Below, piece after piece: positions 38,301 through 47,000 of a DNA stretch of 64,000 nt. The notes beneath the pieces were generated by a model. The model saw nothing but the letters and a program-made list of their open reading frames with translations, was not told the origin of the DNA and made no database searches. The translations under genes were made by a program, and so were the position numbers. The stretch comes from Euleptes europaea. Lineage: Eukaryota > Chordata > Lepidosauria > Squamata > Sphaerodactylidae. Where the stretch lies: assembly GCF_029931775.1 (NCBI RefSeq), contig NC_079312.1, positions 14,019,821 through 14,083,820 of the forward strand, read 5' to 3'. Position 1 is the stretch's first letter, and each line of letters opens with the position of its first letter.

Positions 38301-39832
38301 CACCATTACACAGTACTGGACAAATTATAGATCTAGATCAGTGGTTCCCAAAGTAAGCAGTACGGGCACTAAGAGGCAAGGGGGCAGCAGGGGGGCACTA
38401 GAGGTGCCCCCCTTCAACTGTGTTGTTGGCTAGGGTAGGGGGCGCTGGGGTTGAGTTTGTGGAACCAAGGGGGCGTTGGCCCGAAAAGTTTGGGAACCAC
38501 TGATCTAAATGTTTAACTCTGTGGTGGCAACTGAATCTCCTCAGATGTTACAAACCCCACTGGATCCTCACCAATTAATGAATGTGTATTAAGGAATCGA
38601 TGGTTGTCTGAAGTACTAAACAACAGGCCTGTTTAGAAACATTGTCATTGAATATTGTCAATACCCGGCATCTCGTTAAAGGGACTAGGCAAGTAGGTGA
38701 TCACAGAATCATAGAGTTGGAAGGGACCTTCAGGGTCATCTAGTCCAACCCCTGCACAATGCAGGAAACTCACAACTACCTCCCCCTCCCACACACACCC
38801 AGTGACCCCTTCATGCCCAGAAGATGGCCAAGGTGCCCTCCCACTCATGAACTGCCTAAGGTCATAGAATCAGCATTGCTGACAGATGGCCCCATGATGT
38901 GAATAGACCTCTGTCTGAGACCCAGGGGGAACTGCTACCGGTCTGAGTAGACAGTACTGACTTTGATGGACCAAGGGTCTGATTCAGTATAAGGCAGCTT
39001 CATGTGTTCATGAGAACTATCTCACCTGATCTTTTGGTCTCATGGCCTCATTCTTCTCCATGAGGAAATCTTCCGCCAGGGCCACTGCCTGGATGCAGGT
39101 CTCTGGATCACGTTTTCGGACCCAGCTCTGCATGTCTTGGGGCAGGACGGTCAGGAACTGCTCCAGGATCAGCAGCTCCAAGATCTCCTCCTTCGAGTGC
39201 CTTTCTGCTTTCAGCCACTGACAGCAAAGTTCCTGGAGTTGCCCATAAACCGCTCTCGGCCCCTCTGCTTCTTGGTAGCAGAACTGCCTGAAGTGCTGAC
39301 GCTGCCTCTCTCTCACGACGGCCTCTCTTTGCAAGATGGCCACCTTCACCTTCCCATAATCCCCTCTGTCTCGGGCCGTGAGGCTGCTGAAGGCCTCTCT
39401 GGCCTCTCTGCCGAGGGCTGGCAGAAGGAGGGTCACCCACTTGTCTCGAGGCCAGCGGCATGTTAACGCAACTTGCTCAAAGGAGGCCAGAAAAGCTTTC
39501 GCATCTTCCCACAGTGTTGGCTCCTCACACATCTGTGTGTTACCCCCTTCCGAGTGAGGGGCCTGTAGTGTTCCCAGGAACTCCTGCCACTGGGCCTCCC
39601 AACGCTGCTGCGTCCCCTCCTCTGGTTCCCTTTTTATAAGGTGCGGAGATGCTGCAGTCTCTAACTCCCCGATACTCCCTACATGTAGAATCTGTGGGGT
39701 TTTTGTTCCCTCCACCTGTGGACACAACTTGAAAGGGTCTGTGTTCTCTTCCTCCTTCACCTGCTGTGGGACTATGGTGGCCCCGTCCTCTACAGACATG
39801 TTCACCTCCACCTCCACACACTCGTTCTCCAT
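34063..39832 (-). CDS. Gene 2: SCAN domain C2H2 zinc-finger protein (three coding exons)
   Basis: Spliced coding region 39832-39026, 38194-38074, 35396-34063: 2262 bases, 753 residues, open throughout. Same order as gene 1, with an imperfect first finger (CVCGESF), a second finger that has lost its cysteines and histidines ([13 protein letters not shown]), and then eight complete C2H2 fingers. Unlike genes 1 and 3 it has a C-terminal tail of about 90 residues after the last finger, rich in Ser, Gln and Glu ([36 protein letters not shown]), ending MEESQPHC. Helices are more varied than in genes 1 and 3, so this may be the oldest or least homogenised copy. Both introns are crowded with repeats, including an open CR1 reverse transcriptase. 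The 5' exon lies at 42992. Confidence 0.88.
35478..35752 (+). mobile_element. CR1-superfamily LINE 3' end (second family)
   Basis: Reads gagaatgcctctgaacatgt, gaggagagggctattcatgg and cttgatgggccttggtctga. Lies in the gene 2 intron. A 101-residue open frame over it is a by-product. Confidence 0.7.
36294..37852 (-). mobile_element. CR1 LINE, 5'-truncated, with 3' tail
   Basis: Long CR1 copy with most of the reverse transcriptase and the C-terminal region, then 3' UTR ending at the reversed catagaatcatagagttgg. 5'-truncated at 37852 beside a SINE. The coding part remains open, so it is a fairly recent insertion in the gene 2 intron. Confidence 0.93.
36434..37852 (-). CDS. CR1 ORF2 fragment: reverse transcriptase
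   Basis: 472 residues. Starts within the fingers/palm ([17 protein letters not shown]), then [33 protein letters not shown] and the catalytic FADDTKL, followed by the CR1 C-terminal part ([45 protein letters not shown]). The apurinic endonuclease and ORF1 are absent through 5' truncation, so it cannot move by itself. Its first Met is simply the first in the truncated frame. Confidence 0.9.
   Translation of the reverse strand: MNLAEVISEPLAIIFENSWRTGEVAADWRRANVVPIFKKGGKEIPNNYRPVSLTSIPGKIVEQIIKQTVYKHLERNAVLTDSQHGFLKNRSCSTNLLSFFERVTSMVDEGNAVDVVYLDFSKAFDKVPHDLETKLVKCGLDTATVRWIGNWLTNRTQRVLINGTTSSWRGVNSGMPQGSVLGPVLFNIFINDLDDVIESMLIKFADDTKLGGVVNTPEDRVRVQNDLDRLESWAISNKMDFDREKCKVLHLGRNNIRHRYRMGESWLDNSTCERNLGVLVDLVDHVNMSQQWDMAAKKANAILGCINRSIVSRSREVILPLYSALIRPHLEYCVQFWAPQFQKDVDKLEHVQRRATRMVRGLESRPYEERLRKLGLFSLEKRRLREDMIAMFKYLKGCHVDEGTSLFSVAPETRTWSNGLKLIEKRFHLNIRKNFLTVRAVRWWNALPRKVVESPSLEVFKQRLDGHLSGVL
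37856..38052 (+). mobile_element. tRNA-Ala-like SINE
   Basis: The head ggaggggtcatggctcagtg, gtgcttggcatgcagaagg and ggttcaatccccagcatctc lines up with a whole tRNA-Ala including a GGC anticodon position. The body ends gtctgattcagtacaaggcg. Confidence 0.87.
38074..38194 (-). CDS. Gene 2 exon: linker
   Basis: 121 bases, acceptor ggctatttcag|ATGCC and donor GTCGCTGG|GTAAGAAT. Reads [17 protein letters not shown], then [17 protein letters not shown] and WSLG. Same phase as gene 1. It lies immediately next to a SINE, whose end is 21 bases beyond the donor. Confidence 0.86.
38339..38502. mobile_element. Non-autonomous hAT element, 164 bp
   Basis: The ends cagtggttcccaaagt and agtttgggaaccactg are inverted repeats, flanked by atctagat (38331-38338) and atctaaat (38503-38510). 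Confidence 0.87.
38672..39012 (+). mobile_element. tRNA-Ala-like SINE split by a CR1 tail
   Basis: Parts catctcgttaaagggactag (38672-38700) and gtgaatagacctctgtctga to ggcagcttcatgtgttca (38896-39012). The head is missing. Confidence 0.72.
38701..38895 (-). mobile_element. CR1 3' tail in SINE
   Basis: Reads cagaatcatagagttggaag, agtccaacccctgcacaat and gcattgctgacagatggcc. About 195 bases, next to the gene 2 SCAN exon donor. Confidence 0.85.
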
Positions 39833-39959
39833 CAGCCAGTTACAAAGTTGGGGTGTGGGGGGACTTTTTGCCTCTGAACTGGTACACTCCAGTCTGTATT
39901 GTAGGCTCCCTATTCCCCTCCGCTGGATGTGTCTCTTTCCAAACAGCTATGCGGATTCT
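39026..39959 (-). CDS. Gene 2 exon: ATG and SCAN domain
   Basis: From acceptor ctttctgtag|AGAATCC to donor GATCAG|GTGAGA. The coding part is 39832-39026 (269 codons). The start [17 protein letters not shown] matches the second Met of gene 1. SCAN core: [56 protein letters not shown]. Capsid-like part before it: [31 protein letters not shown]. Gene 2 has LCCQW where genes 1 and 3 have LCRQW. Confidence 0.9.
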
Positions 39960-40082
39960 CTACAGAAAGAGAAGGGTCTGGTTAAGGAGACAGGATTTCT
40001 CACATTTAAAAAAACATATTCACATGATCCCAAAGCAGCCAGAGGAAATTCAATCCCAAGCCAAGTTCCCAAGTGATTAAAG

Positions 40083-40350
40083 GCGGCGGTTTGGAGCATT
40101 GGAGAATGGGTTTGATTCCCCACTCCTCCACATGAGTGGCAGATGCTAATCTGGTGAACCGGGTTGGTTTCCCCACTTCTACACATGTGGGTGATTTTGG
40201 GCTAATCAGAGCTCTCTTAAGAGCTCTCTCAGCCCCACCTACCTCACATGGTGTCTGTTGTAGAGAGAAGGGAAGGTGATTGTAAGCCAGTTTGATTCTG
40301 CCTTAAGTGGTAGAGAAAGTCAGAATATATAAACCAACTCTTCTTCTTCT
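40083..40350 (+). mobile_element. tRNA-derived SINE
   Basis: Reads ggagaatgggtttgattccc, ctaatctggtgaaccgggtt, cacatggtgtctgttgtaga and aaccaactcttcttctt. Confidence 0.8.
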
Positions 40351-40392
40351 TATGAGGAAATAAAATTGCCTGACCATGGGGGTGGGGGGAGA

Positions 40393-40690
40393 AAAGTTGG
40401 TTTTTATATGCTGACTTTCTCTACCTTTTAAGGAGAATCAAAGAGGATTACAATCTCCTTCCCCTTCTTCTCCCCACAACAGACACCCTGTGAGGCAGGT
40501 GGGGATGAGAAAGTTCGAAGAGAACTGTGACTAGTCCAAGGTCACCTAGCTGGCTTCATGTTTAGGAGTGGGGAAACCAACAGGTTCACCAGATTCCATT
40601 GCTCGTGTGGGGAAGTGGGGAATCAAACCTGGTTCTCCAGATTACGGTCCACCGCTCTTAACCACTACACCACACTGGCTCAGCCTCAGT
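40393..40690 (-). mobile_element. tRNA-derived SINE, reverse, full length
   Basis: From aaaagttggtttttatatgc to ctcttaaccactacaccaca; the reversed head contains gtgtagtggttaagagcggt. Lies tail to tail with the copy at 40083. Confidence 0.83.
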
Positions 40691-41067
40691 AAGTGGTCAA
40701 CCTTTGTGAGGAACAAGATGGTGGACTGATGGATGTTTATTGTGATGGGCTGAAGCCACTGTTAGCTTCTTCCTACTTAGCCAGGCATCAATTGGAGACA
40801 GATAGGGGTGATCTTAGTGATTCTGACGCCCCTGGCCAAAATCCAGGATGGGGGCCTAGAATCATTGCCTCCCCTTGCTGCCTGACCCCTCCACCACCAG
40901 CTGAGCCGCCCTCACCCCATGTGAAGCAGGCGGGAGCCACTGTCACAACTGGAAGCTGGCTGCCTAGGCCTCGGGCGGGGTGGGTCTATGTAGCTGCTGC
41001 TGAGCTGACTGCCCCCCCTCCCTTTGTAAGCAGAGCCATGGGAGGTCAGGACCCCCCAGCATGGGAG
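40691..41067. other. Unassigned stretch in gene 2 intron 1
   Basis: Covered partly by a 160-residue open frame (40693-41175) that runs into a SINE and has no family resemblance. Not called a gene. Confidence 0.4.
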
Positions 41068-41372
41068 AAGAAGAAGAGTTGGTTTTTATATGCTGACTTT
41101 CTCTACCACTTAAGGAAGAATCAAACCGGCTTACAATCACCTTCCCTTCCCCACAACAGACACCCTGTGAGGTAGGTGGGGCTGAGAGAGCTGTGACTAG
41201 CCCAAGGTCACCCAGCTGGCTTCATGTGTAGGAGTAGGGAAACAAATCCAGTTCACCAGATTAGTGTCCGCCGCTCACGTGGGGGAGTGGGGGAATCAAA
41301 GCCGGTTCTCCTCATCAGACTCCATTGCTCCAAACCACCGCTCTTAACCACGACACCACGTAGCTGCCCCCA
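41068..41372 (-). mobile_element. tRNA-derived SINE, reverse, full length
   Basis: From aagagttggtttttatatgc to gctcttaaccacgacaccac. Confidence 0.83.
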
Positions 41373-41474
41373 TTGCCCATTGGTTAAGACAACCCCTGAT
41401 AAAAGAGTTGAGGGAAGACAGCAGAGTACAGTAAAGCAATATCTGTTGTATGTGCATTGCGCATGGGTGCACAC

Positions 41475-41685
41475 ACAGCACTGCTGTGTACTGAGTCAGA
41501 CCCTCGGTCTCTCAAGGCCTGTCCGGTCCACTCGGACCGGCAGCAGCTCTCCAAGGTCTGGGGCAGAGAAAGGTCTTTCCCAACCCCTATGACCTGATCC
41601 TTTTGGCAGGAGGCGCTGGGGGTTGAGCCTGGGACCTCCTGTGTCCAAAGCAGGTGCTCTGCCACTAAGCCCTCAATCCAGATGT
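41475..41685 (-). mobile_element. tRNA-Ala-like SINE, diverged
   Basis: Reads tgtactgagtcagaccctcg, cggcagcagctctccaaggt and aagcaggtgctctgccacta. Confidence 0.72.
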
Positions 41686-41894
41686 ACACCCACCTGCCCA
41701 CCCAGGGGATTTCACTTCTAGCGACCTGGTCAAGGGAGGGAGCTCTGCACATTTGAACATTAAAACAAAGATACCTTTCCAAACATCTCTCGCCTCCTCC
41801 CAAGCAGAAACACTTTTTTTTTTTCCTGGACTGGAACAAGGAAACAGAGACAAGCTCTTATGGTTGCCAGCTCTGTAATGGGAAATTCCTGGAG

Positions 41895-42390
41895 ATTTGG
41901 GGGTGAACACACACATGAAGCTGCCTTCTACTGAATCAGACCCTGGGTCCATCAAAGTCAGTATTGTCTACTCCAGTGGTTCCCAACCTTTTTTTGACCA
42001 GGGACCACTAGGACTTTTTTGTTCAGCGCAGGGACCCCAAGGTTCAAAATAAAAATTCAGAGAATTTGAAAATAAACTTTAATCATAACTGTTAGTTAAA
42101 CATTAAACTCAGAATAATTTTTGAATATATATTTTTATAATAGAGAACTTATAATTGAAAATATTAATTTATTATGGGTTTATAACTTTGTTTCACGGAC
42201 CTTAATTTAGGGGTCCACGGACCCCTGGTTGGGAACCAGTGGTCTACTCAGACCAGCAGCAGCTCTCCAGGGTCTTTCACATCATCTGCTTGCCTAGTCC
42301 CTTTAACTGGAGATGCTGGGGATTGAACCTGGGACCTTCTGCATACCAAGCAGATGCTCTACCACTGAGCTACGGCCAGGGTGAATCCTG
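41895..42390 (-). mobile_element. tRNA-Ala-like SINE split by hAT
   Basis: 41895-41973 (acatgaagctgccttctact, aagtcagtattgtctactc) and 42242-42390 (gtctactcagaccagcagca, gcagatgctctaccactgag). Confidence 0.85.
41974..42241. mobile_element. Non-autonomous hAT element, 268 bp
   Basis: The ends cagtggttcccaacc and ggttgggaaccagtg are inverted repeats with one difference. An exact 8-base duplication gtctactc lies at 41966-41973 and 42242-42249. AT-rich interior without coding capacity. Confidence 0.93.
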
Positions 42391-42447
42391 GGGAGGGTGG
42401 GGTTTGGGGAAGGGAGGGACCTCACCAAGGTATAATGCCTTAGAGTT

Positions 42448-42780
42448 ACGGTTGCCAACCTCCAGGTACTAGCTGGAGATCTCCCAGCTATTACAACTGA
42501 TCTCCAGCCGATAGAGATCAGCTCCCCTGGAGAAAAATGGCCGCTTGGGCCATTGGACTCTATGGCATTGAAGCCCCTCCCCTCCCCTCCCCAAACCCCG
42601 CCCTCCTCAGGCTCCGCCCCAAAAATCTCCACGCGTTTCCCACCCGGAGCTGGCAACCCTGCAAAGAGTCCAGCCTCCACCGCAGACCTTTTCTCCAGAG
42701 GAACCGATCACTGCTGCCTGGAGATCAGTGGTCATTCCGGGAGATTTCCCGGGCCCAACTGGAGGCTGGCAACCCTGGCC
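42448..42780. mobile_element. Two GGGTTGCCA foldback repeats back to back
   Basis: 42448-42660 is a plus copy (acggttgccaacctccaggt to gagctggcaaccct). 42661-42780 is a reverse partial copy (tttctccagaggaaccgatc to aggctggcaaccctgg). Confidence 0.82.
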
Positions 42781-42918
42781 CTGGCGAATGCAGCCTGTTG
42801 GTCGCTTTGAATGGGAAAGCGGGATCTGTGCATGAAAGGGGCAAAAATCTGGACGTTTTGCCCTCCCCTCCGACCCACATCTGGCCTTTCCTGGTTCAGA
42901 GTTCTTTTTGCAACCCGG

Positions 42919-42920
42919 GA

Positions 42921-42952
<32 letters not shown>

Positions 42953-42953
42953 G
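42919..42953. repeat. (ATT)n microsatellite
   Basis: About eleven ATT units, directly upstream of the gene 2 5' exon donor in genomic order. Confidence 0.95.
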
Positions 42954-42991
42954 CCTCTTTTGCAATCGCTCCCCCCCCCTTTTTCACTCAC

Positions 42992-43147
42992 CTCTCCCTG
43001 CAGGGCTTTGCAATGCAAATCAAAAGAGCCTTTTTCCGACCCGTGGAAAGGAAGGGAAGGGGGTTCTCTGGCTCTTATAGCCTTTCTCACATTTTTTCCC
43101 CCCTTGGTCTCTCTAGGACTCAGACGTGAACTCAGTGGGTTTAACTG
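42992..43147 (-). other. Gene 2 noncoding 5' exon (3' border firm, start approximate)
   Basis: Minus strand ends ccctgcagggagag|GTGAGTGAAA at 42992/42991, the same 14 bases as gene 1. Similarity to gene 1 continues through ctctaggac and gtgggtttaac (near 43140) and then is lost. CpG and NRF1-like sites found above gene 1's exon are absent here. Confidence 0.62.
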
Positions 43148-44367
43148 TTACAGGCACCTTGCAATTGCCTTTACTAGCTGAATTTCATTTGTCAAGACTG
43201 GAAAACTTGCTGTCCTTTGTGCTCAACATACAGAACATACAGGATCTTGGCAGAGCAGGCAGGCATTTCTGTCTGAACTTTTCCAAATATGTGCAATGTC
43301 TGGGGAGAACTGTTTTTTAAAAAAAAAATAGGGCAGAGTGCCTTTTCTTTGTGAAAGCAACCAGCTTCTGTTTCAAGAACATATGCAGAGTGCCTCATTC
43401 TGCAGGCACCGTTTTTATGTCGAAAGGAGGCGGGGGTAATGAAAATGCACATGTGTTTTTTTAACTAACCCGATGCTTGCATACTGGGAAGCTGACTCAA
43501 GCACATACAAGGGAGCAGGGATTGGGGTGGGGTACGGTGGGGACCAGCAACAGCTTTTTGGAATTGCCACAAATTAGATCATGAATGGAGATCATTGAAA
43601 TTATTAAAATGGTTAATTCTAGAGCCATCAAGAAGTTTGAAAAGTAGAATCCTAAGAGATTCAGGGAAGCCAATGGACTTTGAAGGGTGGACTTCGCAGC
43701 TGTGCTCACCATCGCAACAATTAGTCATTTTGTTTTATCTGATCAATTAATCTCTTAAATAAATCTGTGTATGACCCAAACCACGCTGTTTGTTTTGTTT
43801 GAACTAGTATAAGAAGTGCAAGGTGACTTACAGTTTGAAAAAGAAAAGTGACCAATCTCAGAAGGAAAGGCAATCTTTTAATAATTAATAAAGGACATAT
43901 TTTTCATTCTCTATTACAGCTTAATTTAAAAATGTCTTTCACTGTGGGGAGAAATCAGGAGAAGGGGGGGAAGGACTTGAATGAACTGAGGATAATAGGC
44001 CTAAAGTGAAGCTTGGTCTAAAGTGCAGCAGCAGGAAGAGTTGAACTGGAAATTGTTCGGAGGTTTGGTTTTTTTAGCCAGCGTTACTCTCATGCTTTCA
44101 TTTACACCCTTAAGGACCAGAGTTTTCTTGTTAAAAGGTACACTGAAACTCTCACAGTGCTAAGTTCTGTGCCTGGCATGAAGTTCTGCGTTTGCACAGT
44201 GTGATCCCACACACAGCGTAGACAAATGTCCCCCCAAAATCTTTCTCAGAATTTCTACCACGCACCTAGTTTTTCCTTTTCTGCACGTATTATAAAAAGA
44301 AAGTCAGAGTGCCTTGTGGGTCTATAGGGGGCTGCCCCTGAAGCCAAAGTCCTGGAAACCTGACGCT
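43148..44367. other. Upstream flank of gene 2, nothing recognised
   Basis: AT-rich, no CpG cluster, no named repeat and no supported gene. Any gene 2 promoter here must be of a CpG-poor type. Confidence 0.4.
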
Positions 44368-44770
44368 GGCTGTTACTGCACTAGGTATTCCCAGCGATGT
44401 ATCAAGAGTTTGGAAATGTTATAAAAAACATCGCTTTAAAAGGGTTTTTGGATGCCACGGCTAAAAAATGGTTAGAAGACGTCTTCACAGCTAAAGGGGC
44501 CAAACAAAGTGCGAAGAGTATTTTTTATAACAGTTTCAGACTCTTAATACATCGCTGGGAATACATAGAAAGTGCGAACAGTATTTTTTATAACAGTTTC
44601 AAACTCTTAATACATCGCTGGGAATACACAGAAAGTGCGAACAGTATTTTTTATAACAGTTTCAAACTCTTAATACATCGCTGGGAATACACAGAAAGTG
44701 CGAACAGTATTTTTTATAACAGTTTCAAACTCTTAATACATCGCTGGGAATACCTAGTGCGGTAACAGCC
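44368..44770. mobile_element. Foldback element with internal 63-base tandem array
   Basis: The ends ggctgttactgcactaggta and its answer acctagtgcggtaacagcc are inverted repeats that continue through ttcccagcgatgtat. The interior (gtttttggatgccacgg, aagacgtcttcacagctaaa) matches the copies at 58313-58741. Confidence 0.82.
44506..44757. repeat. 63-base tandem repeat, four copies
   Basis: Unit: aaagtgcgaacagtattttt, tataacagtttcaaactctt, aatacatcgctgggaatac, acag. Copies start at 44506, 44569, 44632 and 44695. It amplifies the right terminal repeat and happens to stay open in one frame (122 residues, [17 protein letters not shown] repeated), which is not evidence of a gene. Confidence 0.93.
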
Positions 44771-45126
44771 ACTGTGTATCTATGAGGACTTATTCTGGAG
44801 ACAGGGCTCATGAAAAATGGCAGAGCGCACATTCGCACCTCACCACAAACCTGTCTGTGAGTGGGGGGGAAGTTGTGATGGGACAGCAACACAGCTTGTT
44901 TGCTATGCTTGTGAGCTCCCTACCTCCTACCCTCACACACAGAGAGCTTTTAAAAAGCTCTCTGGTTTGGGAAGCCGGCCAATCCAATTCCCGTGGGCCA
45001 CAACACCCAAAAGTGGTGTGCCTGGGCAAACTAGAGTTTTTGTTTCTGTCCTTCCCCAAAAAAGGGTTCTAAACCAGGGTTTAAAATTCCAGGAAATGTT
45101 TTGACCATACCCCCCTTGACACCAAG

Positions 45127-45283
45127 GGTGAAAACGCATGGTCGCTTTATCCTCCTTTAATCCCTGTTTCAGCCAGGATTCAGCCTGGATCGAACGCATG
45201 CGTTTCACCTAATGCGCATTCGATCCTGGCTAAAACAGGGATTAAAAAAGGATAAAGCGGCCATGCGTTTTCGCCCCAAGAGG
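45127..45283. mobile_element. Palindromic MITE-like element
   Basis: gggtgaaaacgcatggtcgc and tttatcctcctttaatccct are answered by agggattaaaaaaggataaa and gcggccatgcgttttcgccc. About 157 bases, with flanking caa on both sides (possible 3-base duplication, PIF/Harbinger-like). Confidence 0.7.
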
Positions 45284-45364
45284 CAAGCAATCAAGCTGTG
45301 TATGTGCTCCATCACAAACAAATAAAAATTTTTGGGGTTTTTTGGTGACATCTGAGGGAGTTAG

Positions 45365-45898
45365 TGTTGGGTATTAGAGAGCGAGCTTTGTTACATGTCA
45401 GACAGTTAAGGGGTTAATATTGTAACTGACCAAATGGCCAGTTTGTAGTGACCATTGCAATCCTGCTTGAGGGTCACGTATACAACTATTTTGCATGTTC
45501 AACTGCTTTCGATTTCTTTGTTAGAACTGAAAGCAGTTGACCACCATTCTTTTTCTTTTTGCTTGACTGCTGAACAGGCAGGATGGAGAGAGGCTCTCCT
45601 TTTGCTAAGGGTGCCTACTCGTAAGTAAGCTTAGTGCCTTGCCAAAGGTTTTGGCAAGTATAGGAAACATAGAATGTAGACAGATATTATTTGTTTTGTA
45701 TCCCAGTGACTTTTTCCCTACCCTGAGTTAGAGTAAAGATTGTTTTACTTCAAGACAAATGCGTCTTGCCTCTTTTGTGCGTGTGTGTGATCTCAATTCT
45801 CATAGTTCAAGAGGAACGATCCAATCCCTCTGATTTGGTAGCAGAAAATTTAATATTGGGGTTCCCTTTACAGGAACTGGGGCCCCGATTCCCCAATA
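45365..45898 (+). repeat. 5' LTR of the copia element
   Basis: Starts tgttgggtattagagagc and ends gattccccaata. Contains the tightly self-complementary caactgctttc/gaaagcagttg pair that is also in the 3' copy. Confidence 0.95.
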
Positions 45899-46118
45899 AG
45901 TGGTAGCTGAGTACGCTTGTTTTTTATTTTGGCTATTGAGATAGGATCACACCGCACTTTTTTTGCTTTTGGGATCTTCACTGGAGACGAAAGGATTTAC
46001 AAACGCCCAGAGGGAATTTTCCTGTGACGGAGCCAGCAGCCTGGTCTGCAAAGGACGGCAGGAAACACAACCCCGCGCTTGAATCCTGTGAGGAGGAAAG
46101 CAGCCCTGAGCCGCTGGA

Positions 46119-47000
46119 ATGAGCAACAATAAGGAAAGTATGAATTCAAAAGGGGCCCAGTCTGTTTCTGTCCCACATATCACCCAAGCCTCATTCCCCG
46201 TATGGAAGAGAATGGTGGAAAATGCTTTAACAGCAATTGGGGTGAATCACGTTTTGAATGAAGACCCGCCAGCTGACACAGATAGAGAAGCCCTTAAGAA
46301 ATTTAAAATTGCAGATGCCCAGGCAATGAATTTGATTGCCAACGCAATTAATCCGGAAGAGACAGCGATAATTTTGAATAATGATACCGCCAGGAAAATG
46401 CTTAATGCACTCAATGAGAAATTTGGAACTGTGTCCAAAACCCAGAAAATGATTTTAAAAACTAGACTGTATGCAAATAGAATGTCTGGAGATATGACCC
46501 TCTTGCAACACCTTAAGAAAATGCAAGATATGGAATCAGAATTGAAGGCTGTAGGAGGGGAAATCGGTGAAGAGGAGTTTCTCGTACTATTTCTGGGAAG
46601 TTTGCATTCTAAATATAACGCTGAAAAAAGGAATCTTTTGGGTAGAGAGGACTTAACCCTTACTAAGCTGGTGACTGCACTTAAACAGTTTGACGCAGAC
46701 AGGAGCCAAGAGAGGGAATTATCTCGTGGAGTGTCTGTACTGCGTGTAAATGACAAATCCACAATCAGATGCTTCTCATGTGGAAAGCATGGTCACCGGT
46801 CGTTTCAATGTGAGAAACGTGAAACAAAGGGAGAAATTCCCCCCCCCCTCTCGCCGGGAAGAAAAGCCCGCCAAATCCTCACAAAGGGAGAGGGATGGAA
46901 ATGGGAGGCAACAGCCCCAATCATCCACAAGAGGGAGTCCAAGCCAAGGGAAGCCCAGATGGCACAATCACCAGCCAAAGGCTTATCTAGTCTCGAATAA
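46119..47000 (+). CDS. copia gag
   Basis: 293-residue frame (fossil element part). Capsid-like N-terminus (SFPVWKRMVENALTAIGV, YANRMSGDMTLLQHLKKM) of the copia UBN2/gag type and a CCHC zinc knuckle CFSCGKHGHRSFQC near residue 215. Overlaps the start of the pol frame. Gag would form the particle of the element. Confidence 0.85.
   Translation: MSNNKESMNSKGAQSVSVPHITQASFPVWKRMVENALTAIGVNHVLNEDPPADTDREALKKFKIADAQAMNLIANAINPEETAIILNNDTARKMLNALNEKFGTVSKTQKMILKTRLYANRMSGDMTLLQHLKKMQDMESELKAVGGEIGEEEFLVLFLGSLHSKYNAEKRNLLGREDLTLTKLVTALKQFDADRSQERELSRGVSVLRVNDKSTIRCFSCGKHGHRSFQCEKRETKGEIPPPLSPGRKARQILTKGEGWKWEATAPIIHKRESKPREAQMAQSPAKGLSSLE

Noticed and set aside
40693-41175. 160-residue plus frame in gene 2 intron 1
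   Set aside because: Its end is SINE sequence and nothing in it resembles a protein family.
42537-43181. 214-residue plus frame
   Set aside because: Made of foldback repeats, an ATT microsatellite (run of Leu) and the antisense of the gene 2 5' exon.
44397-44765. 122-residue frame with a repeated 21-residue unit
   Set aside because: A by-product of a 63-base tandem array in a foldback element; 63 is a multiple of three, so the frame stays open by arithmetic.
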